A stretch of DNA of 64,000 nucleotides from Thiobacillus denitrificans DSM 12475 (GTDB lineage Bacteria > Pseudomonadota > Gammaproteobacteria > Burkholderiales > Thiobacillaceae): positions 219,117 to 283,116 of the forward strand of contig NZ_AQWL01000001.1 in NCBI RefSeq assembly GCF_000376425.1. The letters are read 5' to 3'. This document shows positions 18,734-27,470 of the stretch, piece after piece (position 1 is the stretch's first letter; each line of letters starts with the position of its first letter). A program made the position numbers and the translations under genes. The notes below the pieces were generated by a model, which saw only the letters and a list, made by a program, of their open reading frames with translations, did no database searches and was not told the origin of the DNA.

Positions 18734-20086
18734 TCACCCCACCTGCGGCAGGCGCTCCAGCGCGGCCTGGATCGCCTCTTCCGGGTAGGCGAAGTCCTCC
18801 AGCTTGCCGCTGAAATAGCTGTCATAGGCCGCCATGTCGAAGTGGCCGTGGCCGGACAGATTGAAGAACAGCGTCTTCGGCTCGCCGCTTGCCTTGCAGC
18901 GCAACGCCTCGTCGATGCAGGCGGCGATGGCGTGGTTGGATTCGGGCGCGGGGATGATGCCTTCGGCGCGGGCGAAGGTAACGCCGGCCTGGAAGGTGGC
19001 AAGCTGGGGGACGGCGATCGCTTCGATCAGTTTCTCGTGGTAGAGCTGCGACACCAGCGCCGAGTCGCCGTGATAGCGCAGGCCGCCGGCGTGGATGCCG
19101 GGCGGCATGAAATCGTGGCCGAGCGTGTACATCAGCATCATCGGCGTCAGCTTGGCGGTGTCGCCGAAGTCGTAGGCGTAGTGGCCGCGCGTGAGGGTGG
19201 GACAGGAGGCCGGCTCGACCGCGACCAGTCGCACGTTTCTGCCGGCCGCCTTGTCGGCGAAGAAGGGGAAGGTCGCGCCGCCGAAGTTGGAGCCGCCGCC
19301 GCAGGGCGCGAAGATCATGTCGGGATAGTCGCCGGCTTTCTCGAACTGCTTCTTCGCTTCCAGCCCGATCACGGTCTGGTGCAGCAGCACGTGGTTCAGT
19401 ACCGAGCCGAGGGCGTAATTGGTGTCGGCACGCGAGGCGGCGTCTTCCACCGCCTCGGAAATCGCCAGGCCGAGCGAGCCCGGATTGTCCGGGTCTTCAG
19501 CCAGGGCGGCACGGCCGGAGTGGGTTTCCAGGCTGGGGCTGGCGAACACCTCCGCGCCCCAGGTCTGCATCATGGAGCGGCGGTAGGGCTTCTGGCCGTA
19601 GCTCACCTTGACCATGTACACCCGCACCTCCAGCCCGAACATCTGTCCGGCCAGCGCGATCGAGCAGCCCCACTGTCCGGCGCCGGTTTCGGTGGCGATG
19701 CGCTTGATGCCGGCTTCGGCGTTGTAATAGGCCTGCGCCACCGAGGTGTTGACCTTGTGCGAGCCGGCCGGCGATACGCCTTCGTACTTGTAGTAGATCT
19801 TCGCCGGGGTGCCGAGCGCCGCTTCCAGGCGATGGGCGCGGAACAGCGGCGAGGGGCGCCATAGCCGGTAGATTTCGCGCACTTTTTCGGGGATCGGAAT
19901 CCAGCGTTCGGCCGACATTTCCTGCTCGATCAGGCTCATCGGGAAAATCGCCGTCAGCGCCTCGGGACCGATCGGCTTGCCGTCCGGGCCCAGCGGTGGC
20001 GCCGGCCGGTTGGGCATATCGGCGACGACGTTGTACCAGTGGGCGGGAATCTCGGATTCGTCGAGCAGGAACTTGGTTTGCGGCAT
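18734..20086 (-). CDS. trpB2: Tryptophan synthase beta-like PLP enzyme, TrpB2 type
   Basis: 450 residues, about 50 longer than ordinary TrpB. PLP lysine is Lys111 in [11 protein letters not shown], followed by [15 protein letters not shown] and the phosphate-binding loop [11 protein letters not shown]. The long N-terminal segment ([18 protein letters not shown]) and C-terminal [11 protein letters not shown] are TrpB2 hallmarks. TrpB2 enzymes join serine and indole, often without TrpA; their physiological role is debated. No trpA lies nearby, and the canonical trpFBA set is 19 kb away. ATG 20086 has a strong agggag site, so the longer in-frame extension is rejected. Confidence 0.9.
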   Translation of the reverse strand: MPQTKFLLDESEIPAHWYNVVADMPNRPAPPLGPDGKPIGPEALTAIFPMSLIEQEMSAERWIPIPEKVREIYRLWRPSPLFRAHRLEAALGTPAKIYYKYEGVSPAGSHKVNTSVAQAYYNAEAGIKRIATETGAGQWGCSIALAGQMFGLEVRVYMVKVSYGQKPYRRSMMQTWGAEVFASPSLETHSGRAALAEDPDNPGSLGLAISEAVEDAASRADTNYALGSVLNHVLLHQTVIGLEAKKQFEKAGDYPDMIFAPCGGGSNFGGATFPFFADKAAGRNVRLVAVEPASCPTLTRGHYAYDFGDTAKLTPMMLMYTLGHDFMPPGIHAGGLRYHGDSALVSQLYHEKLIEAIAVPQLATFQAGVTFARAEGIIPAPESNHAIAACIDEALRCKASGEPKTLFFNLSGHGHFDMAAYDSYFSGKLEDFAYPEEAIQAALERLPQVG

Positions 20087-20227
20087 GGCGTTCTCCCTGT
20101 TATCGGATGGCGACGGTATTTCGGACAAGCAGGTCGCTCAATCAATCATCGGTCAATCGCCAAGTGTCGTCAACGCTCCCCACTTGACCGGAAACCCTCG
20201 CAATACGGGGTCAGGCGCTGCTCCGGT

Positions 20228-20371
20228 TCACTTGTTTTCCGGCGGAACGGTTGTATCTTCCGGAGCCGGCGGCGCCCCGGCCGGCGATGCTTTTTTAAGC
20301 TCTTTTTCAGCTTTCTTTTTCTTCTTTTCCAGTTCCCTTTGCCGCTTTTCGTACTGGTAGTTCGGTTTCAA
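20228..20371 (-). CDS. Small Lys/Glu-rich conserved protein with TTG start
   Basis: 47 residues starting MKPNYQYEKRQRELEKKKKK. The TTG at 20371 follows aaggag at 8 bases, which decides the start over a longer ATG frame whose extension has no family resemblance. The first 30 residues should be a charged helix; the tail is Pro/Ala-rich. Similar short KPNYQFEKRQ proteins occur in other betaproteobacteria, from memory. Function unknown. Confidence 0.65.
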   Translation of the reverse strand: MKPNYQYEKRQRELEKKKKKAEKELKKASPAGAPPAPEDTTVPPENK

Positions 20372-20488
20372 GCTTTGTCTCCTTTTAATGGCCGTACGTA
20401 AACGATACCCGCCCCGACCGACTTCACCCAGCAAAAACAGCCTGCGCAGGGAGTGGCCTGGTTCGCAGGCTTCGCCAAATGGCGCGGT

Positions 20489-20520
20489 GAAACAAAAAGC
20501 CGCCTCGATGTGGCGGCTTT
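20489..20520 (-). terminator. Rho-independent terminator of the OmpA-like gene
   Basis: A 9-bp perfect stem, aaagccgcc/ggcggcttt (20496-20504 and 20512-20520), has a 7-base loop. On the minus strand it is followed by tttttgttt. It lies 24 bases beyond the stop codon of the OmpA-like gene. Confidence 0.9.
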
Positions 20521-20543
20521 CTGTCGGTGCAGCAGCGCTGCAA

Positions 20544-21587
20544 TTACTTTACGTGCAGTTCGACCCGGCGGTTCTTGGCACGGCCTTCACGGGAGGCATT
20601 GCTGAAGGCAGGCTGGGTCTCGCCCATGCCTTTGGAGGTGAGGCGTGCGGCAGCGATATCGTGGGAGACGAGATAGTCATACACGGACTTGGCGCGGCGC
20701 TCGGACAGGCCCTGGTTGTATTGGTCGGTGCCGATGTTGCAGGTATGGCCGACGATGTCCACGTTGATGTCTTTGCGCTTGTCGAGCACGGTGGCCGCTT
20801 CAGCCAGGATTTCGAGGGCATCGGGGCGCAGCTTGGCGGAGTCGAATTCGAAGTTCACGCCTTCGAGAAGGACGACCACGTCGCCGGCCTGGGCCTTGTC
20901 CAGTTCGACGGCCTGCTTCGTCTTGAGCACCGGGGCAACCGGCACGGGCTCCGCCTGCGCCACCGGTTCGGGCGCGGGTTGCGGCGGCGGCACCGGCGCA
21001 GGCTCCTGGTAGGCGACCGGAGCGGGCTGTGGCGCGGGGGCGGGCTGCGCCTTCTTGCCCAGGGCGATGTTCAAGCCGACGTTGATCAACCAGTCGCCGA
21101 AGCTGCTTTTGTTGAAGGCATCGGTGCTGTTGTCGTCCCAGCGGTAGCGTGCATCGGCGCGCAGCGCAATGTTTTCGCTCAGTTGCTTGATGACGCCGAG
21201 GCCGGCGTTGGCCATCAGGCCGGTGTCGTCCCGGCCGGGAATGTCGGTGTGCAGCGCGCCCAGGCCAACGACCGCGTAGGGAGCGAAGCCGGCGTCGCGG
21301 TTGAAGAAATACAGGCCGTCCACGCCTAGTCCCCACAGCTTGTAGCGGCCGCCGGCATCACGGTCGAGCGAACTGCCCGTCAGCGCCAGTTCCAGGTTCC
21401 AGTCCGGATTGATGGGTTTGCCCAAGGCCAGGCCACCACCCCAGTCGTCGTCGGAGCGGCGGTCGCTGTCGGCGAAGGTGTAGTTCAGCGTGGGGGCGAT
21501 GTACAGGCGGTCGTCCATGGCGTGCGCTTGCAGTGCAGCACTGGCCAGGCCAAGGGCGATGAGGGCGGGCAGGGTCTTGAGGCGCAT
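20544..21587 (-). CDS. OmpA family outer membrane protein
   Basis: 347 residues. A signal peptide (cleaved after LQAHA, near residue 22) leads to an eight-strand beta-barrel (about 23-190), starting MDDRLYIAPTLNYTFADSD. A Pro/Ala/Gln linker (about 195-235) follows, then an OmpA peptidoglycan-binding domain (about 240-347) with GVNFEFDSAKLRPDA, VGHTCNIG and NQGLSERRAKSVYDYL. It tethers the outer membrane to the cell wall. Start ATG 21587 follows aagga; a longer in-frame extension is not credible because it would bury the signal peptide. Confidence 0.92.
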   Translation of the reverse strand: MRLKTLPALIALGLASAALQAHAMDDRLYIAPTLNYTFADSDRRSDDDWGGGLALGKPINPDWNLELALTGSSLDRDAGGRYKLWGLGVDGLYFFNRDAGFAPYAVVGLGALHTDIPGRDDTGLMANAGLGVIKQLSENIALRADARYRWDDNSTDAFNKSSFGDWLINVGLNIALGKKAQPAPAPQPAPVAYQEPAPVPPPQPAPEPVAQAEPVPVAPVLKTKQAVELDKAQAGDVVVLLEGVNFEFDSAKLRPDALEILAEAATVLDKRKDINVDIVGHTCNIGTDQYNQGLSERRAKSVYDYLVSHDIAAARLTSKGMGETQPAFSNASREGRAKNRRVELHVK

Positions 21588-22145
21588 TGGATTATCCTTA
21601 CGAATAGTTGCGGTGATTGCTGCATTGTCGCGAAATTTCTCGCCGGAGCAGGGTCGCCTCCATCGAGTGGCGGGGCCGATGAGGGCCGCTGGCCTCCTCG
21701 TCTTGTCGAGCGATTGACGACCCTGAAAGCGAGTCCATGATCGTGCAGCCAGTTGCCGGATTATATCAAACCAGCGCGCTGTGGCTTGCTTACCGGCACC
21801 AGGCAGGCGGGCGTATCGACTTGCGCGGAGTGATGGGGAACGGGGTTGAGTCGGTGATGGTTGCATTGCATGCCAGGGCCGGGAAGCCCTGAGGAGTGAG
21901 GTCTGCAGGGTGTGTGGCGGATAAGGATGAGCCCTCCTGTATTTAAAATCCCCGAAGTGACTGCTTTGGGCGATTTCCGATGCTGAAAGCAAGCAGGATC
22001 AGATGACGGAATGCCCGGTGAGCCCGTCCACCCGCTGGTGCATGAAACCGTATGCGAAGTGACGGGCCAGGAGCAAAGACAGAATGAAAGAACCGAACCC
22101 GGTGACCTTTACAGCGCGGCTTCCGGCGTCGCCCGGATTGAACGC
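21588..22145. other. Intergenic region, 558 bases, upstream of two divergent genes
   Basis: It should contain the promoters of the OmpA-like gene (minus) and the DUF2238 gene (plus). An AT-rich island, tatttaaaat at about 21939-21948, stands out. No convincing -35/-10 pair, conserved RNA or gene was recognised. Confidence 0.35.
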
Positions 22146-22850
22146 ATGACGCGCTACCATGCCCTGCTCCTGGGGGTTTTTGCCGTCGTCTGGATGTGGG
22201 CGGCGATCGAACCCCGCTATCCGCACGACTGGCTGCTGGAAAACTACCTGGTGTTCGTGTTTGTGCCGCTCATCGTTCTGACCGCACGTTACTTCAGGCT
22301 GTCCGATCTTTCCTACACTCTGATTACCGCCTTCATGCTGCTGCATGTGGTGGGCTCGCATTACACCTATGCCGAAGTGCCGTTCGGCTACACGCTGCAG
22401 CATTGGTTCGGGTCCGGCCGCAACATGTATGACCGGCTGGTGCATTTCTGTTTCGGCCTGCTGCTGGCCTATCCCCTGCACGAGGTATTCGTGCGCGTGG
22501 TGAAGGCACGCGGCGTGTGGGCGTACTGGTTTCCGCTGGAACTGGTGCTGGCGTTTTCGGCGGGGTACGAGATTATCGAATGGCTGGTGGCGGCCCGCGT
22601 CGACCCTGCCGCGGGCCTGGCATTTCTGGGCGCGCAGGGCGACGTGTGGGACGCCCAGAAAGACATGGCGCTGGCAGTGGCCGGAGCGGTACCGGCGCTG
22701 CTGATGGTGGCATTGACCCACTGGCGCCACGATTCGGCGTTCGGCGCCGATCTGCGTGCCAGCCTGAAAATCGAACCGGGCGACAAGCCCTTGGGCAAGC
22801 AGGCCTTGCGGGAGGTGCGCGGGAAAGACGGACGCGAAGACGGGGATTGA
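22146..22850 (+). CDS. DUF2238 (YjdF-like) inner membrane protein
   Basis: 234 residues with about six membrane segments. DUF2238 signatures are visible: PRYPHDWLLENYLVF near residue 25, a VVGSHYTYAEVPFGY motif near 75, and NMYDRLVHFCFGLLLAYP near 98. GDVWDAQKDMALAVAGA follows near 175. Conserved His, Asp and Glu within the membrane region suggest a metal or proton function, but none is established. The start at 22146 is chosen because the family begins there; the ribosome site is weak. The C-terminal 40 residues are charged and likely cytoplasmic. Confidence 0.82.
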   Translation: MTRYHALLLGVFAVVWMWAAIEPRYPHDWLLENYLVFVFVPLIVLTARYFRLSDLSYTLITAFMLLHVVGSHYTYAEVPFGYTLQHWFGSGRNMYDRLVHFCFGLLLAYPLHEVFVRVVKARGVWAYWFPLELVLAFSAGYEIIEWLVAARVDPAAGLAFLGAQGDVWDAQKDMALAVAGAVPALLMVALTHWRHDSAFGADLRASLKIEPGDKPLGKQALREVRGKDGREDGD

Positions 22851-22915
22851 CGAGCGGATTCGAACTGCGGTATCCGGCGTTTCCTTGCCAGATACCGGCC
22901 ACTAGCGTGGTGGGG

Positions 22916-23440
22916 TCATTTTTTCAGCTGGGGCTGATCGATATAGCGGACGTCTTTCACCGAGAGCGGCAGCGGGTTGATGTATTGGTAACCCTTGCCC
23001 TGCCAGTAGACCAATTCCGGGAAGCCTGCCGGTACCACGGTAATGAAGCCGTGCATGTCTTCGGCACTGAACCCGGCCGCCTTCATGGCGTTGTTGCACA
23101 TCTTGAACGCCACGCCTTCCTTCGCCAGCTCCGCCATCTTGTCCACGATGCCCTGGTATTTTTCGTAATTTTCCTTGGCAAACGCGCGCAGTTCCGGCCC
23201 GTGAGTCACCACCACCACCTTGCCGCGGGTTTCTTTCTTGGTGTTCTTGACGAAGTTGTAAAGGATGTTCAGCTTCTGCGGGTCTTCGTAATTGACGTCG
23301 AATACCGTATTGGTAACCGGCATCTTGTGCATGTCGACCTTGGCCGTTCCGTAAGGCGCGAACGCCTCCGCCACGGCCGGTTGTACCGGCAGCATAGCGA
23401 CGGCTGCCGCGATGGCCATTCCTGTCAGGTGTGTTTTCAC
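22916..23440 (-). CDS. Exported DsrE/DsrF-like family protein
   Basis: 174 residues with a GTG start set by aaaggag 9 bases upstream. The signal peptide (MAIAAAVAMLPVQPAVA) ends near residue 24. The mature domain has the DsrE/F fold: VFDVNYEDPQKLNILYNFV, VVVVTHGPELRAFAKENY, then GVAFKMCNNAMKAAG with Cys115 at the place of the DsrE sulfur-carrying cysteine. DsrE-type proteins pass persulfide sulfur between partners; periplasmic members are common in sulfur oxidisers but are not biochemically defined. It points away from the AF1514 gene. Confidence 0.82.
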   Translation of the reverse strand: MKTHLTGMAIAAAVAMLPVQPAVAEAFAPYGTAKVDMHKMPVTNTVFDVNYEDPQKLNILYNFVKNTKKETRGKVVVVTHGPELRAFAKENYEKYQGIVDKMAELAKEGVAFKMCNNAMKAAGFSAEDMHGFITVVPAGFPELVYWQGKGYQYINPLPLSVKDVRYIDQPQLKK

Positions 23441-23759
23441 GCGTATGTCTCCTTTTTCGGTCCATTGCCGTGCGCAGTAGGCGTCCGCCCGGTCGCGCAC
23501 AATCCCGGCTTACATGCAAATCATTGCGTTTGCCGACTATAAACGGAGGGGCCGGAAAACGCCATCCGTGGCGGAGCCTACTGATCACCCCCGGGTCTGC
23601 CGGGCTGTTGCTGGCGTGAGTGAAGGCATCCGTCTGCGCCCATGGGCCGCTGAATACCTGATTGTTTTTGTCTGGTATTGGCCTACAAATAATACTGATC
23701 GTGCGCCGTTTCTGGCGGCACGGCTCAATTTCCGTTACTCATATTTCAAGGAGCACATC
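23441..23759. other. Divergent intergenic region with possible promoter
   Basis: This 319-base gap separates the DsrE gene (minus) and the AF1514 gene (plus). On the plus strand ttgttt (23662-23667) and tacaaa (23684-23689), 16 bases apart, make a fair sigma-70 candidate, about 70 bases before the AF1514 start. No gene is supported. Confidence 0.35.
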
Positions 23760-24179
23760 ATGAGAAACGTACATGTCGACTTTCACGGTGCTGACCCGGG
23801 TTTCGAGGCTGCCAGCCTCCTTGCGAAGGACGCCGCGAAGGACAATCAGATGAAAGACCCGACCATCATGGCATGGCATCGAAACAGCAGGCTGGGGGCG
23901 ACCACCCCCTTCTATGACGGCGCCAATCCCGAAACCTGGTGGGAAAAATATGGTGAAGGCAACGGCGGCGGGCTGGAGGTCAGCGTAGGGGACGACTACC
24001 AGTTCATCATGATGGATACGCGTGGCTTTGAGACCGTGGGCGATATCCCGCTGCGCAATCTGACGGATAACGAGGGCAACGAGTACATCTGCTATACCCC
24101 GCTGCAGGGCAGGGATTCCTCCATCCCGAAGCAGGAGGCCTGCACCCCGCTGGACGACTGGCTGGCCGATCAGTACTGA
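23760..24179 (+). CDS. AF1514 family protein
   Basis: 139 residues starting MRNVHVDFHGADPGFEAA; ATG 23760 follows aaggag. The size, the opening pattern, the segment PTIMAWHRNSR and the motif FYDGANPETWWEKYGEGNGGG fit the small AF1514 family, named after an Archaeoglobus protein and common in sulfur- and sulfate-metabolising organisms. The function is unknown. One Cys lies in EYICYTP and another in QEACTPL. It is followed by a short inverted repeat and then a flavin reductase-like gene in the same direction. Confidence 0.6.
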   Translation: MRNVHVDFHGADPGFEAASLLAKDAAKDNQMKDPTIMAWHRNSRLGATTPFYDGANPETWWEKYGEGNGGGLEVSVGDDYQFIMMDTRGFETVGDIPLRNLTDNEGNEYICYTPLQGRDSSIPKQEACTPLDDWLADQY

Positions 24180-24193
24180 ATCTGGTCAAGCCT

Positions 24194-24216
24194 CCGGCCA
24201 TGCAGACGATGGCCGG
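24194..24216 (+). terminator. Possible hairpin terminator after AF1514 gene
   Basis: A perfect 8-bp stem, ccggccat/atggccgg, has a 7-base loop and lies 14 bases after the stop codon. Only a short ttt follows, so termination would be weak. Confidence 0.4.
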
Positions 24217-24294
24217 CTGATTTGCGTATCGCCGACACGAAGGACACACGCAGAGTTCGCGTGGTGGGCGGCGCCCGTTTTTTGAGGGAAAGGG

Positions 24295-24966
24295 ATGCCG
24301 ATGAACTACCGCGTCAGCCTGCTCATGAGTCAGTTCGTTACCCATGACGTGAAGCACTTCATCATCAGCAGGCCTGCGGGCGTTGCCGTCGCTCCCGGTC
24401 AGGGCGTGGAGTTGGCGATCGACCGGCCCGGCCTGCGCGAGCAAGGCCGCCCGTTCACGCCCACCGGACTGGCCGATGACCGGGTGCTGGAATTTACCAT
24501 CAAGGCCTACCCTGCCCACGCCGGCGTGACCCATGCGCTCCACCAATTGGAGCCCGGTGCCGAACTGCTGATGTCCGAGCCGTTCGGCACCATCAGCTAT
24601 CAAGGTCCCGGCGTTTTCATTGCTGGCGGCGCCGGCATCACCCCCTTCCTGGCCATCCTGCGCGGATTGGCGCGTAAGGGAAAGCTTGGCGGCCAGACCT
24701 TGATGTTTTCCAACAAGACCCCGCGTGACGTGATCTGCGAAAAAGAGTTGCGCCATTTGCTGGGAGAACGCTGCATTCTGCTCTGTACTGGCGCCGCCGC
24801 GCCCGGCTATGAGCACCGCCGCATCGACCGCGCCTTCCTGGAAGAAAGAATCGGAGACTTCAAGCAGCGCTTTTATGTTTGTGGCCCGCCCCCGTTCATG
24901 GAGGCAGTCAACGGTGCCTTGACGGCGCTGGGAGCCAGCGCGGAAAGCCTGGTATTCGAACGCTGA
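24295..24966 (+). CDS. Ferredoxin/flavodoxin reductase-like flavoprotein
   Basis: 223 residues. An FAD-binding barrel (about 1-95) has the RPFTPTG motif in place of the usual RxYS. An NAD(P)-binding lobe follows, with GVFIAGGAGITPFLAILRG at about 103-121 and the closing YVCGPPPFMEAV. It should move electrons between a pyridine nucleotide and an iron-sulfur or flavin partner. No ferredoxin domain is fused. The ribosome site agggaaaggg serves either ATG 24295 or ATG 24301. It lies 115 bases after the AF1514 gene. Confidence 0.82.
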   Translation: MPMNYRVSLLMSQFVTHDVKHFIISRPAGVAVAPGQGVELAIDRPGLREQGRPFTPTGLADDRVLEFTIKAYPAHAGVTHALHQLEPGAELLMSEPFGTISYQGPGVFIAGGAGITPFLAILRGLARKGKLGGQTLMFSNKTPRDVICEKELRHLLGERCILLCTGAAAPGYEHRRIDRAFLEERIGDFKQRFYVCGPPPFMEAVNGALTALGASAESLVFER

Positions 24967-25059
24967 ACCGCAAGGCTGAAGGCCGCTGGCTCATTCCAGG
25001 AAAAAACCCGGCAGGCTGGGCCCTGAGTCCTCGTTTGCCTTTGCGCCGGGTATGCGAGG

Positions 25060-25260
25060 TCACGCCGCCCTGGCGACGGGCATGGTCTTGACCAGTGCAC
25101 GTATCTGGTTGCGCAGTTCCGGCGTGTCTCGCTCGTGATGCACTGCGACGGCATGCTGGACCGCGGCTTCCAGAAGTTCGGCTTCGCTGTCTGCGGAAAT
25201 CATGACCGTACAGTTCATTTCGCTCGGATATTCCCTGCAGTCGATGTATTTGCGTTCCAT
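25060..25260 (-). CDS. DUF1059 family small protein
   Basis: 66 residues with aggaggg upstream of the ATG. The pattern matches DUF1059: a Cys pair (DCREYPSEMNCTVMI), a SADSEAELLEAAVQHA helix and a VHHERDTPELRNQIRALV helix. Members are small soluble proteins of unknown role. It is convergent with the flavoprotein gene. Confidence 0.75.
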   Translation of the reverse strand: MERKYIDCREYPSEMNCTVMISADSEAELLEAAVQHAVAVHHERDTPELRNQIRALVKTMPVARAA

Positions 25261-25526
25261 GGCACCCTCCTGTCATCCGCCCGAATTGCCCCGGTCCAAC
25301 CCGACCGGGCGCCACAAAAGGCGAATGATTCCTTTATAGCCCGTCAATCCGGAAGCGTCGGCCTCGAACCGGCATTCGGCATCGCTCAAGGCAGGGTCGG
25401 ACAGGCCGTTAAACATGGGGAGAGCCATGAATCGTTTGCATGGGAGGCTTTCCTTGGCCGGTTGCAGGATTTTCGTGGCGCCATCGCCAGCATGAGTCCG
25501 CTTCGGCCCGTCGGGGAGGGATGCTG

Positions 25527-26354
25527 ATGCAGCAACCGGAAAGCATGGCGGATTGGCTCGCCTTTTTGGGGCAGACAGACATTCCTGTGCTGAGGCAAAC
25601 TGCCCGCGAGCTGCAACGCCTGCGCGCCGACGACGCGCTGCTCACTACCCGCGGTACGGCCGATGTGGTGACCGACGATCCGCTGATGACGGTCAAGCTG
25701 TTGCGCTATATGCAGTCGCACAAGCATCGCAACCAGCAATATGAACTGGTCGATGTGAGGCAGGCGCTGCTGATGATGGGATTGGACACGTTTTTCCGCG
25801 GGGTGCCGCCGGCCCCGATCGTGGAAGAGATGTTGCACGATCGTCTCGACGCACTGGTGCATCTGCTGCAAACCGTTCGGCGCGCGCAACGCGCCGCGCA
25901 CTATGCCTTCGATTGGGCGCTGCGCCTGCACGATCTGCATGCGGAAGAAGTGCGGGTGTCGGCACTGCTTGCCCATGTCGCCGAAATGCTGATGTGGTGC
26001 TTCAGCCCGCGACAGATGCTGGAAGTTGAAAAGCGGCAGGATGCCGATCCCTCGCTGCGCAGTGCGGAGGTGCAGAAGCAGGTGCTGGGGTTCGCCGGCG
26101 AGGATTTGCAGCGCGCGCTGACGATCGGGTGGCGTTTGCCTGAATTGCTGCTGAACCTGATGGATCCGGCGCAGGCACACTCGGCCAGAGTGCGCAATGT
26201 GATGCTGGCGGCCAACCTGGCGCGGCATTCCGCACACGGCTGGGACGACGCCGCGCTGCCCGACGATTACCGCCAGATCGCGGCGCTGCTGCACATGCAG
26301 CCGAACAGGGTGATGGCGCTGGTTGCGGCAAGGCCCACGGTCACTCAAAACTGA
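25527..26354 (+). CDS. HDOD domain protein
   Basis: 275 residues. ATG 25527 is preferred because gggagg lies 7 bases upstream; ATG 25521 touches that site. The HDOD fold is visible: DIPVLRQTARELQRL, then DVVTDDPLMTVKLLRYMQSH and the DVRQALLMMGLDTFFRG helix, the HDOD signature with NxxR replaced. The HD phosphohydrolase residues are absent, as usual. HDOD proteins are regulatory adaptors, often tied to cyclic-di-GMP or chemotaxis, with no known enzyme activity. Unlike the EAL-HDOD protein at 13.8 kb, this one has no second domain. Confidence 0.82.
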   Translation: MQQPESMADWLAFLGQTDIPVLRQTARELQRLRADDALLTTRGTADVVTDDPLMTVKLLRYMQSHKHRNQQYELVDVRQALLMMGLDTFFRGVPPAPIVEEMLHDRLDALVHLLQTVRRAQRAAHYAFDWALRLHDLHAEEVRVSALLAHVAEMLMWCFSPRQMLEVEKRQDADPSLRSAEVQKQVLGFAGEDLQRALTIGWRLPELLLNLMDPAQAHSARVRNVMLAANLARHSAHGWDDAALPDDYRQIAALLHMQPNRVMALVAARPTVTQN

Positions 26355-26461
26355 CGAGAAAATCTCCTCCCTGACGGCTGATGCCCGTGCGCTGCGGAGC
26401 GCGCAGGCGGAACTGCGCGGCAAGCGGCAGGATTTGGCGCGCATCGCGCCAGCGATAGATG

Positions 26462-26880
26462 CTATGCCGGGCTGGGGATGATGTTTTGTTCCAGCTTGTC
26501 TGCGAGTTGCGCAATGGCCATTCCGCCGGGGCAGCCGGGGATGGCTTGCATCAGCAACTGGCGGCGCATCACGGCCTGGCGCACTTCGGGCGTCAGCCGT
26601 GAATACTCGACCGTGCCGGGCCTGCCGGCAGCACGGAAAATCCGCCTGGTGTCTGCAGAATGGCTTCTTCCAGCCGGGCCTTGCCGCTGAACACGTCGTG
26701 CAGCGTGATCTTGGGGTACAGATTGAGCACCGCGCCGAGATTGGCCAGCCCGAGATCGGCATCGAGCACCAGCACCTTGTGGCCGCGCTTGGCAAGCACT
26801 GCGGCGAGGTTGGCCGAGACCAAGGTCTTGCCGACGCCGCCCTTCCCGCTGGTGACGGCAAAGCTCAGCCATCCTGCCGA
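26462..26880 (-). pseudogene. MinD/ParA-like ATPase with frameshift and truncation
   Basis: The first part has a full deviant Walker A ([17 protein letters not shown]) and the following [18 protein letters not shown], typical of FlhG/MinD-like ATPases. After GGFSVLPAG the frame runs into a stop. The family sequence [14 protein letters not shown] continues in another frame from about 26635 downward. The C-terminal half of a normal MinD/FlhG is missing; the second frame ends PSPA at 26462. No clear start codon precedes the P-loop; the frame stays open upstream. I call it a broken gene, though a sequencing error could account for the frameshift alone. Confidence 0.7.
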
Positions 26881-27010
26881 TGGCAGGGATGAATAGGGAT
26901 GAACGGAAGATGCGGTGGCGATAGGACTTCCCCGGCATTTGCTGAGGGAGCAGGAGCGGAGTCCCGCCGACAGCCTGGCTTCGCCGGGAACAACCTATTG
27001 AAACATCAGG

Positions 27011-27382
27011 CTAGGCCACGCTGCCGAAGCTGTGGTCGGAAGCCATGAAGGGGGCTTTCAGCCCGGCAAGACGGCAACTCTGTGCGATGGGACCGCCCGG
27101 GAACAGCGTGTACAGGTATTTCAGCCCGCCTTTCTGGTGGAAATGTTCATCCAGCGCATCGTGCAGGTCGCGCAGATTGATGACGCTGTCGTCTTCGTGG
27201 TGCGCATAGTAGTTTTGCAGGGCACGAAGAGTCTCCCAATGGTCTTCGGTCAACTCAAGCTTTTCATCGCGCGCAATTTTTTCCGCTTCGCTGCGTGTCC
27301 AGTCCAGCGGGGCATACGGGAAATCGGGGTCGGTCGGCGGCTTCTGGATCAGCCGGTTGATGTCGGTTGAATCGTGCAGCAT
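27011..27382 (-). CDS. DsrC/TusE-like sulfur relay protein lacking the C-terminal cysteine
   Basis: 123 residues. ATG 27382 sits 6 bases after aaggag; the ATG at 27388 touches the site. Family features are FPYAPLDWTRSEAEKIA, LTEDHWETLRALQNYYA and the C-terminal arm FPGGPIAQSCRLAGLKAP. DsrC has two redox cysteines in that arm, the outer one being the penultimate residue. Here the inner one is Cys103, but the outer position (114) is Ala, and 9 further residues follow. It cannot form the usual intramolecular disulfide. TusE keeps the opposite cysteine. It may be a regulatory or carrier variant. Confidence 0.82.
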   Translation of the reverse strand: MLHDSTDINRLIQKPPTDPDFPYAPLDWTRSEAEKIARDEKLELTEDHWETLRALQNYYAHHEDDSVINLRDLHDALDEHFHQKGGLKYLYTLFPGGPIAQSCRLAGLKAPFMASDHSFGSVA

Positions 27383-27470
27383 GGTCATCTCCTTGGATGC
27401 TTTTGGAGGGGATACTTGAATTTAGGCCAGACTCATCGCCGATACAAGGAGTGCTCGCCGTCAGGTGGTT

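Noticed and set aside
23514..23759. In-frame extension of the AF1514 protein upstream to 23514
   Set aside because: The family starts at ATG 23760, which has a strong ribosome site; the extension has no coding character.
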